DNA of 64,000 nucleotides from assembly GCA_963669155.1 (NCBI GenBank), contig OZ022595.1, positions 5,637,642 to 5,701,641 on the forward strand, given 5' to 3'. The position numbers and the translations under genes are program-made. The DNA comes from Arbacia lixula. Taxonomy: Eukaryota > Echinodermata > Echinoidea > Arbacioida > Arbaciidae. The notes under the pieces are model-generated. The model made no database searches, was not told the origin of the DNA, and saw only the letters and a program-made list of their open reading frames with translations. Shown here piece after piece: positions 35,481 through 48,600 of this stretch. Each line of letters begins with the position of its first letter. Position 1 is the first letter of the stretch.

Positions 35481-38400
35481 CCACCCACACACACTTACTC
35501 AGAGTCCACATTGTTTCATTCCTGTATTCAGCCAAGAATTCACCACATTCAGGAATGACTACCTACTGTAGTAGCCATAGTCCCAGATCTGTATCACACA
35601 TTTCCCATCAGACAACCCGAATAGGGTATTTAGTTGCCTCTTAAGGGCACTTAAGCAATTAAGTTAGGAAAGCGGGATGGAGTGAAAAATTGATCAAATG
35701 TGACAGGATATGAATTACATAAAAGGGGGAAATGCTAGACCGCTGTTTGTGTCTTGATATTACAAATAAACAGGACGGAAGGAGAACAAAAAAAAGGCGG
35801 AAGACATAAGAAAGTGCGCACCCTCAAGCCTGAACTTTGCATCAAATCATTTGCCATTAATGCCTTTGTGAAGTACATAATCCACATCATGATAGAGAAA
35901 CATGGAAAATGAATTAATAAACAGTTCAAACACTGATGTATCAAACATCTATTCAAATGAAGTCACACCTCCATTAAAGCAAGATATTATTACAATTTCA
36001 AAGTTAGAAAATCTGTCATGAAGTAATGATTCTCGGATTTCATCTCCAGAGAATGTCAGCATTTATCTGCATGCAGTCAATTTGTTCCATTTACGTAACG
36101 GAAAAATCTATTCCCATGACTTTCTTAACCTGCTGCTGCTGAACAGTACAAAGATGGTCTCCAGTAAGCATGCACTTTTCCCTTTGGATTTTCAGTGCAG
36201 AAACCCCTTGAAAGCATGCATACAATTTCAGCCCTGTAATATTAGAGATGCTATGCTGCGCTATACTACTAACACTGCCCCCCGGACTGTCGGATACAAG
36301 CAGTTTGAGTGCTTAAGGCTTAAAGCTAAAGAGAACATTCACATTCATTCTCCATAGAAATACACAAAGCAGAGAAGATTGGCAAAATTTATTCTCTTTC
36401 TTTTAACTAGTGTGTTAAATGTGTTGTTGCAATACATGAAGGGTAGCAACATCCTTTGGAATTAGCATTAATGTTTTGTTTCTGTAAGAGAAGTAACTTG
36501 CTGATTAGCAAAGTGGTTTCATTCTAAATGTATGGACGGTTTAAGAATAAATGTTATGCATTAATATATAAGTTAATCATCATGGTTTGTGAAAGAAAAG
36601 TAATATTTTAGTTATGTTTTGAAATGGAACAATCAAAACCTTTTGACAGGAAAACAGAAATTGGAAAAAAAAATGGAGATTAGAGTTTGTTCCCCTCAGC
36701 AGTTTCGAATACAACATCACATCACCTTTCTACAGTGTATGCAAGGGCAATGTTCTGTGTTACAACTTCTCACATTTCTACAGAAAGCCTTCCAACTACT
36801 GATTGATATGTATGGCTTGTCCAAGTACAAGTTGACAAAGTTGCACTGACATTTGTTTGACTGGAGAGGGCAGTAGCACTGAGACTGACGTGGAGATATT
36901 TTGTTTCCCATTCATGGACATGACATAGGCGAGAATGGAGGAGAGATGGGAAGACGATCATTAGGGATGGGGACAGGGAAGGGGGAAGAACAGAAGGATG
37001 GGAGAGAAAGAGCTGAGAAGGTCTAAGAGAAAGAATGAATGATGGAACAATTCGATATTTACAGCTTCTGACAGTACCAAATATATAATAATCAATACAA
37101 TATGGATTGACTACTAGATTTAAACAGTGTTAAAAAAACACTATTGTCCACATAAGACTAAAACATTCAAGGATTTTTTTTAATTCTTAATGTACCTTGC
37201 ACTCTGAAAAAGGACAAGTTCAACAGTATAAGAGCCATTTTATCATTCATTCTTTATAGGAATCATCCGATATTTTATGGAAAACAGATGGTGATGATGA
37301 TAATGGAAGTTATAACGATGATGATAAATTGATGATGTATACATGTACTTATTGCATATACAAAAACACTTTTTAGGTAAAATATATCTTTAACACTCCT
37401 CAAATTATGGTTCAAAAAAATGTGCATGTCAGGGATTAATATAAAATTACATTGTCTGTCAATATAAAGTATCAACTTATCGTATGAAAATTTGTTTGCC
37501 CTAAAATGTAAAATTGTATCTCAAATAACAATATACACCGTACACTAAAATTGAAGTTAACATCAAATTACAAGCACTTCACAATTCTAAGCAAATAAAT
37601 ACATTGTTGTAATGCATGTAGCTATCCTTCATGGCATCTAATCCCATGTTTATCATGAGCTCCTCATTTAAAGAAGCTTACAAGTTGAAGAAAGGGTTAC
37701 CTAATGCCATTCCTTCATGACAGGCACAATATTGAGGGAGATCATTGGAGCTGAAGAGATCTACTCCTATTCTTCTAATCTTCTGAGATACTCCAATCCA
37801 GCCTTAATAGTATTAATGACCAAGCTGAAGGGTTATAACAGAAAGCTGGTGACCTATTTATACAGTGCAATGAGCACAGACCTCCCTCAGGCAGTCGGGC
37901 GATCTTTTGGTTGGCTAATGAGGCATGTATGCAATTCACACAGTTGATTTGTTCCAGAAAATTAATGAGAGGGGCAGAACTAAGAAGGGGGAAATAAGAG
38001 ACCATAGAGTTACAGTGCTCAGGCATCCACTAATTCATGAAACTCAACAGTGACATGCACATGTACCATTGAACATTTACTGTTGCCCCCAAGGCATGAA
38101 AAGGAGAGATTCATAGCTTGCTGCCACCACCACTGCAGTGTGTGTATGAAGAATACAATAGGCTGATCATTTAGCATAAATGCTCTTTTATATCTTGCAG
38201 AGTTCATAGAATATGAGAGTAAAGCATAATCATAACTCTAACCCTAACCTTAGGCCTAATATGTGCAGTTTAATTCATCCCAAAACATGATTTCCTGGTC
38301 CCTTTTAAATCGAAGTTGCTGCGTGTTGTTCGTGCACAAATTAGTGCATGCATGCCAAAATTTTTTGTATTAGTGCACGCATTCAGTAGTGTACCCATTC

Positions 38401-38580
38401 CCAAACGTTGTATATTCCGCCATTTTAATTTTCGTCAATTTTGGGACTGAGGCACAGACCACGGAAATCCACCCATGCAAAAAATTTTGACGGTCATTAT
38501 TGATTGTTGTATCCCACATGCACACACTCCATCTCTGTTAGCTACAATGTTCTTCTATAAGAACTAATTGCGAGATTAGC
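35481..38580. other. AT-rich stretch
   Basis: Open frames at 36082-36357 and 37717-37947 (+) are mixed-composition but have no paired splice sites or recognisable domains. Nothing else supported. Confidence 0.35.
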
Positions 38581-38582
38581 TA

Positions 38583-38810
38583 CACTACAGCTCAAAGGAA
38601 TTGGCATCGGATAAAGGGAAAGGAAAGGGAAGGAACCGCAGTTTTGAACCATGGTATAATTTGTCCAGTTCAGCATGAAACATGATGCTTTTTACTCAAA
38701 TGCATCATGTTTCATGCTGACCTGGACAAAATATACTGTGGTTTAAAACTGCGACTCCTTCCCTTTCTTCCCTTTCCCTTTACCTGTGCTAATTCCTTTG
38801 AGCTGTAGGG
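38583..38810. mobile_element. Hairpin MITE, TA-flanked, copy 2
   Basis: A 228-bp copy of the same hairpin family, starting CACTACAGCTCAAAGGAATT and ending GAGCTGTAGGG. It is flanked by TA at 38581-38582 and 38811-38812. The loop lies near the AAATGCATC between the CATGATGC arms. Confidence 0.88.
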
Positions 38811-38812
38811 TA

Positions 38813-40929
38813 GATAGCTAGACATAGGCGCAGTGCTTATCTTGTAAATGTACTAGTATGATGCTTTGGGACTTTTCTTACTTGTGTTGTCTCATTTTGT
38901 AGGCCTGTGTGGTGGATCCTGGAATATGGGCCCACAGAATAAAGTGCTTGTGAAATGGTCGGGGTTGTCACAATTCACAAATATATCTGTATGTGAAATA
39001 TGTCACATTTACAGTACTTAGCAGATACCACAGTAATGTGGATATACACTTCCTTTAACAAATTGTATGTTAAGATATAATAACTGTAATTTGAAGTTTG
39101 CCTCTTAGGTTCAGTTCTTTTCTTTTCTAAATATTAAGGAACTTAAGAGTTACTTATCATATTTTCAATTTACCTCCATGATCATCCCTATCACAGAAAT
39201 GATACAAAACCTCAACAGGCTACTGTGATACTCTGAGTCTTCAAGATTAAGATGTTCAAAATTAAGCTGTAGACTTAACATAAGAACCTACCCAAAAATT
39301 AAGTTAATTTGAAATGTAACAGTTCATACAATTCTACTAAAAGTCAGTTTTCAGTTCCTACACAAATGCAACCTAAATGTGATCAACAAACAGAACTGCA
39401 ATGCAAAAAAAAAAAAAAGAATACATGTACTGTAGCTTCAAACTGTTATCATGCTATACACACAAATATCTAATGAGCTTCACAGTATACCATGTGATAG
39501 TCCTTAAAAGGAATGAATTCCTTTCAGAAAAGCTCTGAAAAGAGCTGCTCTTAAGGCAAGTTATTATACAAAAGAATATACTAGGGAGGTGAAATACACG
39601 TCCCTGAATAAACAAATATATACTCCTTTTTGTTGTGAGTCATATTCCATCAATATGTACCTCACCCTTTATGAAGATTAACTTCAAATCATTATATGTG
39701 AATTCCAAACAGATCATCATTTATCCAATTTTAATGATTTTTTATCTGAGCAAGAGCAAATGACAACCAGATTAGTTTGCCAGAACACCAGCACAGGTGG
39801 TTACCTCCTTGGTCACACGCTATTACAGTCATTACTGTGAGAAACTCTGTAGTTCTCCTGCTATACCTTGAGCAGACATCTACCCTGGGCATGCAGAATG
39901 AGTGATGAATTATGTGTCGTAAGATAGCAAGAAAGTAATATAATCATAAGTGAATACCAGATGTGCTCTTAAGAGCTGTGCACATTTTTTTTTTGTACTG
40001 GATGATACATGTACGTATGGATGCCTGACATAGCATCTGGTAGTGTTTGTTGATTTGCTAACTGCATACCAAAGAAAGATGTTTTAAATTTAAAGGTAGG
40101 CCTCAAGCAAATATCATGCATTGAAAGCATGCAGCATCACAGATGAATTCAATGATGTACACTATTCATATGTCATGTAACAATGACCCTCTGCCAGTCT
40201 TTTGACACCAACCATTACCTTTTTCCAAGCAGGCATAATACATTTGTTGTGTTGCTGTTCAGATAGCCTCTTGCAAGAGTCCAGGTAGTCCTCTCTCCTC
40301 AGTCATTTCTGTGATGCAGATCATAGTCCAAACTCAGAGTAATTAAGCAATAAGGACAAGGTCAACTAGCACTAGGGCGCCACTGGACAACACAAACTTT
40401 CCTCAGCTTGATCTTAGGGGAGACTGATATTTCTCAGCGATTAACCTGACACTTGCACAGGATTAATTTAAAATGCCTGGGTTTGTTTGGGTTCATCTGA
40501 GATTTGTCTAAGACTTGTATAAAGTTTGTCTGAGACTTCTTTACAGTTTGATTTGACCTGTCGGAGACTTGCTTGAGGTCTGCTTCAGTACTAGAGTGTA
40601 TCCACTGATAAACAAGCGGTACTTTCAATGCAGCTCCCCACCCCCACCCCCTTTCACCTTCTTTAAAATGCAAGCCCTGTCTGTAGCCAGTAACACCGCC
40701 TAATAAATTGAATTGCAAGTCAATGATTGATCCCTGATTGGGGCCTTTGGATTGAAGTGTTGTCAACAAGATTTTAGGAAAGGGGAACATAAGTGAGCGC
40801 CGCCTGCTACATGAACAGACATTACCAATTAGTATTAATCTGCAGAGAGAGTACAACAATATGACTTGACCTTTGGGTTGACAGTAAATTAGACAAATAA
40901 AGTGATATTTAAGCCTTTTCTTTGGTGAG
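38813..40929. other. AT-rich stretch before the tandem duplication
   Basis: No exon recognised. 40434-40994 (-) is open for 186 codons without being low in complexity; part is built from TTGTCTGAGACTTGT-like repeats. Confidence 0.35.
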
Positions 40930-41579
40930 CTCGCATATTTTGAGACAATAGACAAGAGACTATGAATAGACTTCAAATTTCTTAAAGGGCACAATTAAAG
41001 CACACTCCAGATTTTGACATTCTGACTGAACCAAGGTTCACACAGCACTAATATCTAACCCTGAGCAAAGGACTAATAAAATTAATTTCAAAGTGGAACA
41101 GGAGTCATTTCTCTTTTGTGCATGAATGTACAATTAAAACAGGTTTTCTTCTCCACAAATCATTAAAAATAGAGTTGTTACTCTATATTATCTTTCATCA
41201 CAGGATAACGGAGAAATCAATGAAAAGGTGGATGCTCTTTATAGATGAAATTCACTCGCATATTTTGAGACAATAGACAAGAGACTATGAATAGACTTCA
41301 AATTTCTTAAAGGGCACAATTAAAGCACACTCCAGATTTTGACATTCTGACTGAACCAAGGTTCACACAGCACTAATATCTAACCCTGAGCAAAGGACTA
41401 ATAAAATTAATTTCAAAGTGGAACAGGAGTCATTTCTCTTTTGTGCATGAATGTACAATTAAAACAGGTTTTCTTCTCCACAAATCATTAAAAATAGAGT
41501 TGTTACTCTATATTATCTTTCATCACAGGATAATGGAGAAATCAATGAAAAGGTGGATGCTCTTTATAGATGAAACTCA
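40930..41579. repeat. Near-identical 325-bp tandem duplication
   Basis: Unit 1 is 40930-41254 and unit 2 is 41255-41579, both starting CTCGCATATTTTGAGACAAT. By eye they differ at two positions (ATAACGG/ATAATGG and GAAATTC/GAAACTC). The unit has no recognisable gene. Confidence 0.92.
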
Positions 41580-42731
41580 CTCAAGCCCAGTTTGATAACA
41601 TATTCACATTTTATGCATGTTTTTCACCAGAAAATGTCCAAGGATGATCCCAAGGCCTGCCAGAGGCTTGCCAAGATATGTTCATGCAAACTGTATGCCG
41701 ACATGTCTTCATCAGAGGCAGTCCAATTTCTGCAAGGCAGATAGAAAATGGATCTACATCACCAGGCTTGATGTGTGCATTAAATTTGAATTTATCATAA
41801 GCTGATCTACGTCATTCATGTAGATTCCTGTAACATTGGTGGAATATATGCAGCAAAATTGTCACCCTCTCAAATTATATTGTTACTTTCACTCCCCTTT
41901 TAAAACTTTGGGTGAACAGATTTTAAATTGCTTCCCAGTTGGTGTTTTGCGTTTCTCTTGAAGACCACCATCTGTGCAGAAATCCTGCATACAGGTCCTG
42001 CAGGGAGACCTGGAATACCAAGCCACAAGAATTCTGCTAAAAAATTATGTACTGGCATGACCTCTGTTACGTGCACAGTCAGTATTATGAAATAGGCTTG
42101 TTAGTGTTATAAAATAGAAAGGACAACTATTAGACTGAAATTCACTAAATCAACAGAGTTCGATCAAAAGAAAAATAGTCAAAGAGAATAGACATGATTA
42201 AAACATTTATTTGGTTGCCAAAAATTTTAAAATTTTACCTAAACAAAAAAACGAGGAATACGTTATGACTTACACTAACACAACGATACAACTTGTTAAC
42301 GCTATGATGCTTCTCCTAGTACAACCTTATAGTTCCTGCTTCTTCTGTTGTATTCAGAGATTACAGCATAGTGACAGAGCACTTTGGTTTCACTTTGCCT
42401 TACATTCTTTGCACTACCTTGAGTGATTACAGAGTGTTGAAACTGCCTGGTGCCCAAATGTTAATCCTAAGGTGTCGACATGTAAACAAGCTTTGAAATC
42501 TGACATAACAGCTCAAGAAAGTATTTTGAATATATGCCATTCAGAAATGTACCTCATCCATCTTTGATCAAAGCTTCCATATTTTCTACATGGACAAAGG
42601 ATATTATTACAATGTGTTGAAAGTTTACTAGTGAAGACAAATACAAAGAAAGATACTTTGCTACCTGAGGTCACATTCTAAAATCTGTCAGGAAGATATG
42701 TGTATATGTTATGCATGAATAAGGTATGTCT

Positions 42732-42942
42732 TAGCCTGGCTCCCAGGCTGTGAGGCATTTCTTATCCAAACTATTCAACAAAAGGGTCTGACTGCAGAAG
42801 ACTAATCACTCTTGGGTTTTTTCTCAAGCTCATCTGCAAAAAGAGGAGAATGTTGAAAGTGACTATGATAGTCTTATCATTACTAGACTCTGCTTTCCCA
42901 TTTAGATTAATAGAAATGTCCAGCAGCCTGAAAACCAGGCTA
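42732..42942 (-). mobile_element. AGCCTGG-ended MITE, copy 3
   Basis: The left end is TAGCCTGGCTCCCAGGCTG and the right end CAGCCTGAAAACCAGGCTA. The diagnostic GTCTGACTGCAGAAGACTAA block is on the opposite strand to copies 1 and 2. TA flanks both ends. Confidence 0.75.
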
Positions 42943-44070
42943 GGGCTGTCTACACGAAGTACTACAATGGGGCTTTGAACGGATATTCCATACTCAAATT
43001 TTTCAGTCTGCGGGGAAAGACTGCACTGCATGTATGTTAAAAAAGCCAGGCTGCTTCATACCACATTGATCACTTTGAATTTATCATTTTGCTCCAATTT
43101 GTTGATAATCTAAAACTTTGTTCATAAATATTCATATTCTTTATCCAAACATGTTCCTCTTTTTACCATTCAAGGTGCATGAGGTCATTATCACCATGAC
43201 TAGTGCAAATAAGTGACAGGTATCAATATGCATTCAGTAAATCACACAGTCAGTGGTGCTTCTTCAGCCATATCACTGAGTCATCACTTCAACAAATAAA
43301 CTTCCCCATTTGGGGTTATCTTGGATTGACTTGTCCTTTGTGTTGGTGCTGTTTGAAGAACTGAGATATTCACATGCAGGTACAATTATGAAAACTTTCA
43401 GGGGATTTACATTACTAATTGTAATGAAGTATACAAATTTGAAGTAATCTCCTGGCTGTATGGTTATAATGGCTCAGATATGGTTCTGGTGAATCTGGAC
43501 TTAATTTTAGATATTTACACAGGCTATGATGCTGTGTTCTTATTTAATTGATTTGCAAAATGTTCTTGAAACAACACTTAAAATTGTTTTATTATTAAGC
43601 TTTTTCTATGGTATTTTCAACAAACAAGGTATAAATCAACAATATGGTGATCAAAGGTGCAGCAGGTCATTCACGGGAAATACTCTCCTCAAATTGACTC
43701 AAGCACTCAGCTCATAACCAGTGCAATATAATTTGGTAGCCCAGGAGCAAATTGCTCATAGAGCTAAATGCTACCCAAAATCCTTGGAGCAACAGAAAGT
43801 AACCTTTGAATTCATTTTCCAATCCTTATTGGGGGAGAAAAGAAGCAATTCTGACAGAATGCTTACAAGTTGTGCAAAGGGGTGTAAGAGTAAGCACTCG
43901 TATTGTGGGAAGTCTAAATGGGGAAACAAATCATAGGGTGAGGTAGGCAAGTCACATATTATAAAGTCTTACATGTACAAACCTCCCTAATGCTATCTGT
44001 GTACAGGGAAGACAGTACTAACCAACTTTGAATTATAAGAGTGATGACATCAGAGAACTATATTAGCATT

Positions 44071-44094
44071 CATCTCTCTCTCTCTCTCTCTCTC

Positions 44095-44155
<61 letters not shown>

Positions 44156-44157
44156 TT
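44071..44157. repeat. (CT)n microsatellite
   Basis: About 85 bp of CT with rare CA and TT interruptions. Confidence 0.95.
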
Positions 44158-45278
44158 GTCTCTTTTCTGTTCTCTCCATGTTTACAAATATTATCTTCAA
44201 TCTTTTTTTCTCCCTCTCTCCTACCTATCCCTCTATTTGTGTTATCTCATTTATCTTCCCTTCAAAATCTATCTTCAGCTTCATAACTCTGTAGGCTACA
44301 GATGTTCTCTGTACTATATTCATAGTCTTCCAATTCCTTTTAGTGTTTTCAAACTGACATTTGAACATGTTGATAAAATTACAGTTCATATCAAATATGA
44401 CAAATGTCATGTAATCAACTTACATTTCGAGAAGTTTACATACTCAAGGACCAATGCAAACTCGATTGTAAAAGTAATCCTCATATTGTGTTATCATTGG
44501 TCAATACCTACACTATCATCACACAGACTGAGATCATTCCTACTGCACCTACTAGGCTACTGTACATGTACCTTGACATCCAAGAGGTTAATTGATTGCA
44601 GAAACGCTACAGAGTTAATCACTGCCATATGACATTGTTTAATACACACACTATACAGAGTACAACAACATGTGAAGTTTGCTGTTGAAAAGTACTCTGT
44701 GCACCAATTGAACATGTCACATGTTCTGGTACTGTATCAACATGAAATGCAATACAAATATACGGTTAAGACTGCTTAATTGCATAAGCTGCTGATTATC
44801 ATGTAGAGTTTGCAGAGATTGCCTACTAGTTACTAAAAGAATGCAACTTTAACAATGTACATGTAGTTTAACTTGTATGCAAAAAGACTTCATATATGAT
44901 ACATCATGTACATACACCTGTACACAAGCCGAATTGAGTTAGATTTCATGCAATCATAATTAATACACAGTTTTGCAATACATGCCTTGATATAAAAATG
45001 TCTCTGCAATACACTAAAAGCCCTCTGGAAACAAAGAGAAAATGCCCTGCTAATAAGTTACCACTGTAGCTACAGTGTAGTACACTCGGCTGGCAATTTA
45101 TTACACCCTTCACTTTTGATTTCAATCACAGTTGTGAGTGGTTATTGGATAACATGCAAGGGGGCAAATTCCTGACTAATTTATGGCCCAACGGCTCAGC
45201 AGGCATGTTTACATTTTCAACTGCATGTTCACTTTGTCATCATACTGCAGGTCATTATTAGTAAATCTTCAGCTCCAT

Positions 45279-45482
45279 TAGTCTGACTTCCAGCCTGTTA
45301 AGCATTTCTAAACTGAATTATTTAATAAAGGAATCTGGCTGCTGTAGACTTATAATTCTCAATTTCTTCTCTGGTTCCCCATTGAGAAAAAGGGGAGAAT
45401 GGTATGGTGACAGGTCTTGAGAGTATTAGACTATAGTTTTCAGTTTAAATCAGAAATTCCCAACAGCCTGAAAACCAGGCTA
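45279..45482 (-). mobile_element. AGCCTGG-ended MITE, copy 4
   Basis: The left end (TAGTCTGACTTCCAGCCTG) is diverged and the right end CAGCCTGAAAACCAGGCTA matches copy 3 exactly. It shares the CTGGCTGCTGTAGACTTA block and GGGGAGAATG with copy 3-type interiors. Confidence 0.72.
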
Positions 45483-46047
45483 CCACTCTATTTGGAGTCT
45501 GAACCAAGATCCTTTACATATTTGTTGTAAACATTCTGTTGTTTATGATATCACATCTCTGTTATTTGTTTTATTTTCCTCATAAATCTAGTCCTTGTTG
45601 TTATCAAATGTCCAACGTTTGTTTTAAAAGTTCTTACTTTGCTTTTCAAGTACACATTGATTTAGTTTAATAAGCTGTAATTACTGAATACTCCATTTGT
45701 CAACCTGTAATACTGTAAGAAGGAAATATAAATGATTGATATCTGAAAAGTGATAACTGAAAAGTGATAACTCAAACCAAGCTGAAAAGAAATCATGAAG
45801 TGGAAGGATGGCAAGTGTTTGGGGAATAGGTTTTGGAACACGTCATATATTAACATTTCATGGGCATTGTTCTGTTCTCAACTAATTACCTGATACACAC
45901 TAAAAGTGTTAGGTTCTGATTTGAAAAAAAAAAAAGTGAAAATGTAATTAAATATTTGATGAATTTTTCTTTTTCTTTACCCCTCTGCATGAAGACCCTT
46001 GCACCCCACCCAACACCCCCACTTTCAGTTACCTCAAATAATTAGTC

Positions 46048-46167
46048 CCCCCCCCCCCCTCTCTCTCTAGCCCTCTCTTTACTTTGACCTGGATCTCCTT
46101 CAACTTAGATGTAATCTTTATATCACCTCTCTCTGCCACACCTTGATCCTTTTCCTATCTCTTTTCC

Positions 46168-46224
<57 letters not shown>

Positions 46225-46345
46225 TCTCTCTCCATCTCAATATTCCTTTTGTTTTAAACATGTTTGCATTCAGCTGAAATTATCCACCTTTCTGTGTGTG
46301 TCACTGTCTCTGTCTCTCTCTCTTTCTCGCTGTATGTCTGCCTGT
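46048..46345. repeat. C-run and (CT)n tract
   Basis: C13 near 46048, (CT)n at about 46170-46220 and short CT blocks after it. Confidence 0.9.
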
Positions 46346-46967
46346 CTCTCTCTGTTATTGAAAAGGAAAACATACTATGCCTAAAAATAATTTAAATTTA
46401 TGCATGTCTTAGCACATGTGAAACATGCTTTAAACTTACCATTGTGCTTTCGTTGAGACACACAGAATTTGCGACAATTTGTTCATAAATAATCACGGTC
46501 AAACATCTAGTAGATAAAGACCACCCAGGTGAAAGAAATGTTTATAATGTACGTTGTACCATGTGTACTAGCATTATTCAATACAATGTGAATTTAAAAG
46601 GGATATTATTTGCTTTAACAACATAGTGAAGAGTATACATTTACATGAGCTAACTATTTTTTAAAACTAACATGTATAAGACAGTTTATTTTAACAGTTT
46701 ACCAATAGCTCTGAACAATCAACAATATTCACACTACTTTGATTTTCAGGTCAGTGGAATAACATAAGAGCACACATATTAACTGGAGGCAATTTGATTC
46801 CCCCTCTCACAAACACACACGAACACTGTGTTCTTTCCTAAACTGATGCTAGTCTCTAGCTATTCACAGTACCCAGCGAAGGCCACAAAGCAATAAGAGG
46901 ACAACATTAGACCCACATTCACCAGCCACTTTTCAGTTGTTGCATAATCTTCTGAAAAATGCTTTAG

Positions 46968-47240
46968 ACTGTAAGATCTAACAAATGCCGCAGCAAAGCA
47001 AACAACTCGTCTCTCTTTTTGTCAAATAAAATTCCCAGGCCCAGACTTTTAGCCTTTGCCACTCCTAAAGATACATTTGATGGAGTAGTCAATAGAAATA
47101 CTAGACCTTTATTACTTCGATCAGTGGACCATACCAATTCATTCTCTTTTTATTCGCACTTGTTTGCAACTGTTGCTTAAATTCCATCACATGGTTAACA
47201 AACAGAAAAGGAATGTTTTCATTTCAGTGTGGGTATGATT
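46968..47240 (-). other. Possible exon or coding relic in the presumed gene X intron
   Basis: One minus frame reads NIPFLFVNHVMEFKQQLQTS and on to WYGPLIE before a GAA/GTAATA site. The next frame is then open for about 59 codons with LVFLLTTPSNVSLGVAKAKS. The overlap of two frames suggests either a short exon plus intron or a frameshifted relic. Not recognised. Confidence 0.2.
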
Positions 47241-47381
47241 ATCTCATCCACATTCACCCCATTCCATCATGGCTGAACCACTTTCATAAAAAATAAAGGA
47301 AAATTCCATTTCCATACAATCTTTCCCAGCTGTTTGCTAAAGAAAAGAGCAATAGATCAAACACATTCAGCCTACCTAACA

Positions 47382-47491
47382 GGGGCCATATTCATGAAAC
47401 CTTACTAAGCCTAGTTAGCTATCAAAGTGCATCCAGGTACATGAAATTTTAGTAACTTACTAGGCTAGTAAGCTTTCATTAATATGGCCCC
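47382..47491. mobile_element. GGGGCCATATTCATGAAA MITE, copy B
   Basis: A 110-bp copy of the 26.5-kb element with the same left 30 bp and a right end AAGCTTTCATTAATATGGCC followed by CC. The centre differs. It lies just downstream of the gene X first exon, in its presumed first intron. Confidence 0.75.
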
Positions 47492-48077
47492 AGATCTTCT
47501 AAATCTGAAAGAAATTTGGGGAGACTATACAAAGTGTAAATAGTGAACAGCCACTAATCTCCAGCCTACATTACAACTTGTTGGACCCAGTCTACTAGTT
47601 TGTCACTTAAGATTTATTCTTCCCAGGTCAATGTTTATGTTTGACAATGACTAAACTGTAATTAACCTACAGTTACAATTGTAGTATAAACATATTGTCT
47701 ACATGTATAACAATCACTTGTGTAATATTTGCACAGCTCCTACTAAGTGCAAACATTTAATAAATCAACTCTAGTGGGTGCTAAAATTTGTGTTGTAGGT
47801 ATGCTACAAACTAGAAACTGCACATTGCAGAGAGTATGTAGATTCTGCCTTTTCTGATGGCTAGAAGTACAGTGTTGCACGCTCCTTCGCCGCCAGAGCT
47901 AGGGCGGGAAGAGTGTGCTTATGCGCCTACATCATCTGCTGTTCAACATTTTCTTCCACCATCACATGAAGGAAACAAACAAATAGTACTTTGTTAATCA
48001 ATATTCATACTCATATCTTCACACACACGTTCTCCCTTGTGTTGTTCAGAGACAAGTTGCTAACTCACAAGGCTTAC

Positions 48078-48221
48078 CTCGTTTGTCGGGATTGAGGAAT
48101 CATCTGAATCATAATCTTCCAAAGATGCTAATCCAAAACTTCCGAGTTGATCGCTCCATTTCTCGTCCCACTTTCTTGTCAGGTGGTAGAGGCGGTGTTC
48201 CTTGCCATCAGACCAGCTCAT
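48078..48221 (-). CDS. First coding exon of an unrecognised protein (gene X)
   Basis: The minus strand reads 48 codons from ATG to a consensus donor (GAG/GTAAGC), ending in phase 0. The start is well defined: an in-frame TGA lies two codons before the ATG (TGA AAG ATG) and A is at -3. The peptide starts MSWSDGKEHRLYHLTRKWDE and ends in the acidic, Ser-rich SLEDYDSDDSSIPTNE. It is rich in Trp and Lys/Glu, with no signal peptide or membrane segment, so a cytosolic or nuclear N-terminus is likely (inference). I do not recognise the family. Later exons should lie at lower coordinates, but I found none with certainty; 14824-14891 is one candidate. The surrounding DNA is richer in CpG than the rest of the region, which fits a promoter-proximal exon. 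Confidence 0.72.
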
Positions 48222-48600
48222 CTTTCAAGGAGATCCCACAAGTTGTATAAATCCAATAAATTCCTGACTATCTGCAGAGAAGTAGGCCTTATACAGGGTA
48301 AAACGTGTGTGAAACTAGGAGAAGTACAGCGTTCTCAGTCCTATGTTTATGCAGTCTGTGCAGCACTAGTAGAACCAGACACATGTGAAGCGGCTCGCGA
48401 CTGCCGTATCCATCACGATAGGCACACGACTGAGCAGACTACAGGTAGTTTCCCCGGTCCAGTATCGGTACAATGCACCTGTGTATGCAAGCTCCGCTGG
48501 CCGTGCGATGACGATTTTGTGGTATCGAAGTAAATTAGTTTTGAGCGCCATCTGTGGCTCAATACAGCGCAATGATGTGTTTTCTGATCTGGATCGCATC
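48222..48600 (-). promoter_or_regulatory. Probable promoter and 5' leader of gene X
   Basis: This stretch upstream of the gene X start is visibly richer in G+C and CpG than its neighbours. On the minus strand a TATAAGGCC element (48285-48293) lies about 65 nt before the ATG. Near 48543-48560 the minus strand reads CCACAGATGGCGCTC, close to the core of a CTCF-type site. There is no transcript evidence. Confidence 0.4.

Noticed and set aside
44156-44632. 158-codon plus-strand frame after a (CT)n tract
   Set aside because: Mixed composition but no splice sites, start context or recognisable domain.
48147-48533. 128-codon plus-strand frame over the gene X exon
   Set aside because: It is antisense to the better-supported exon and promoter, and its openness follows from higher GC content.
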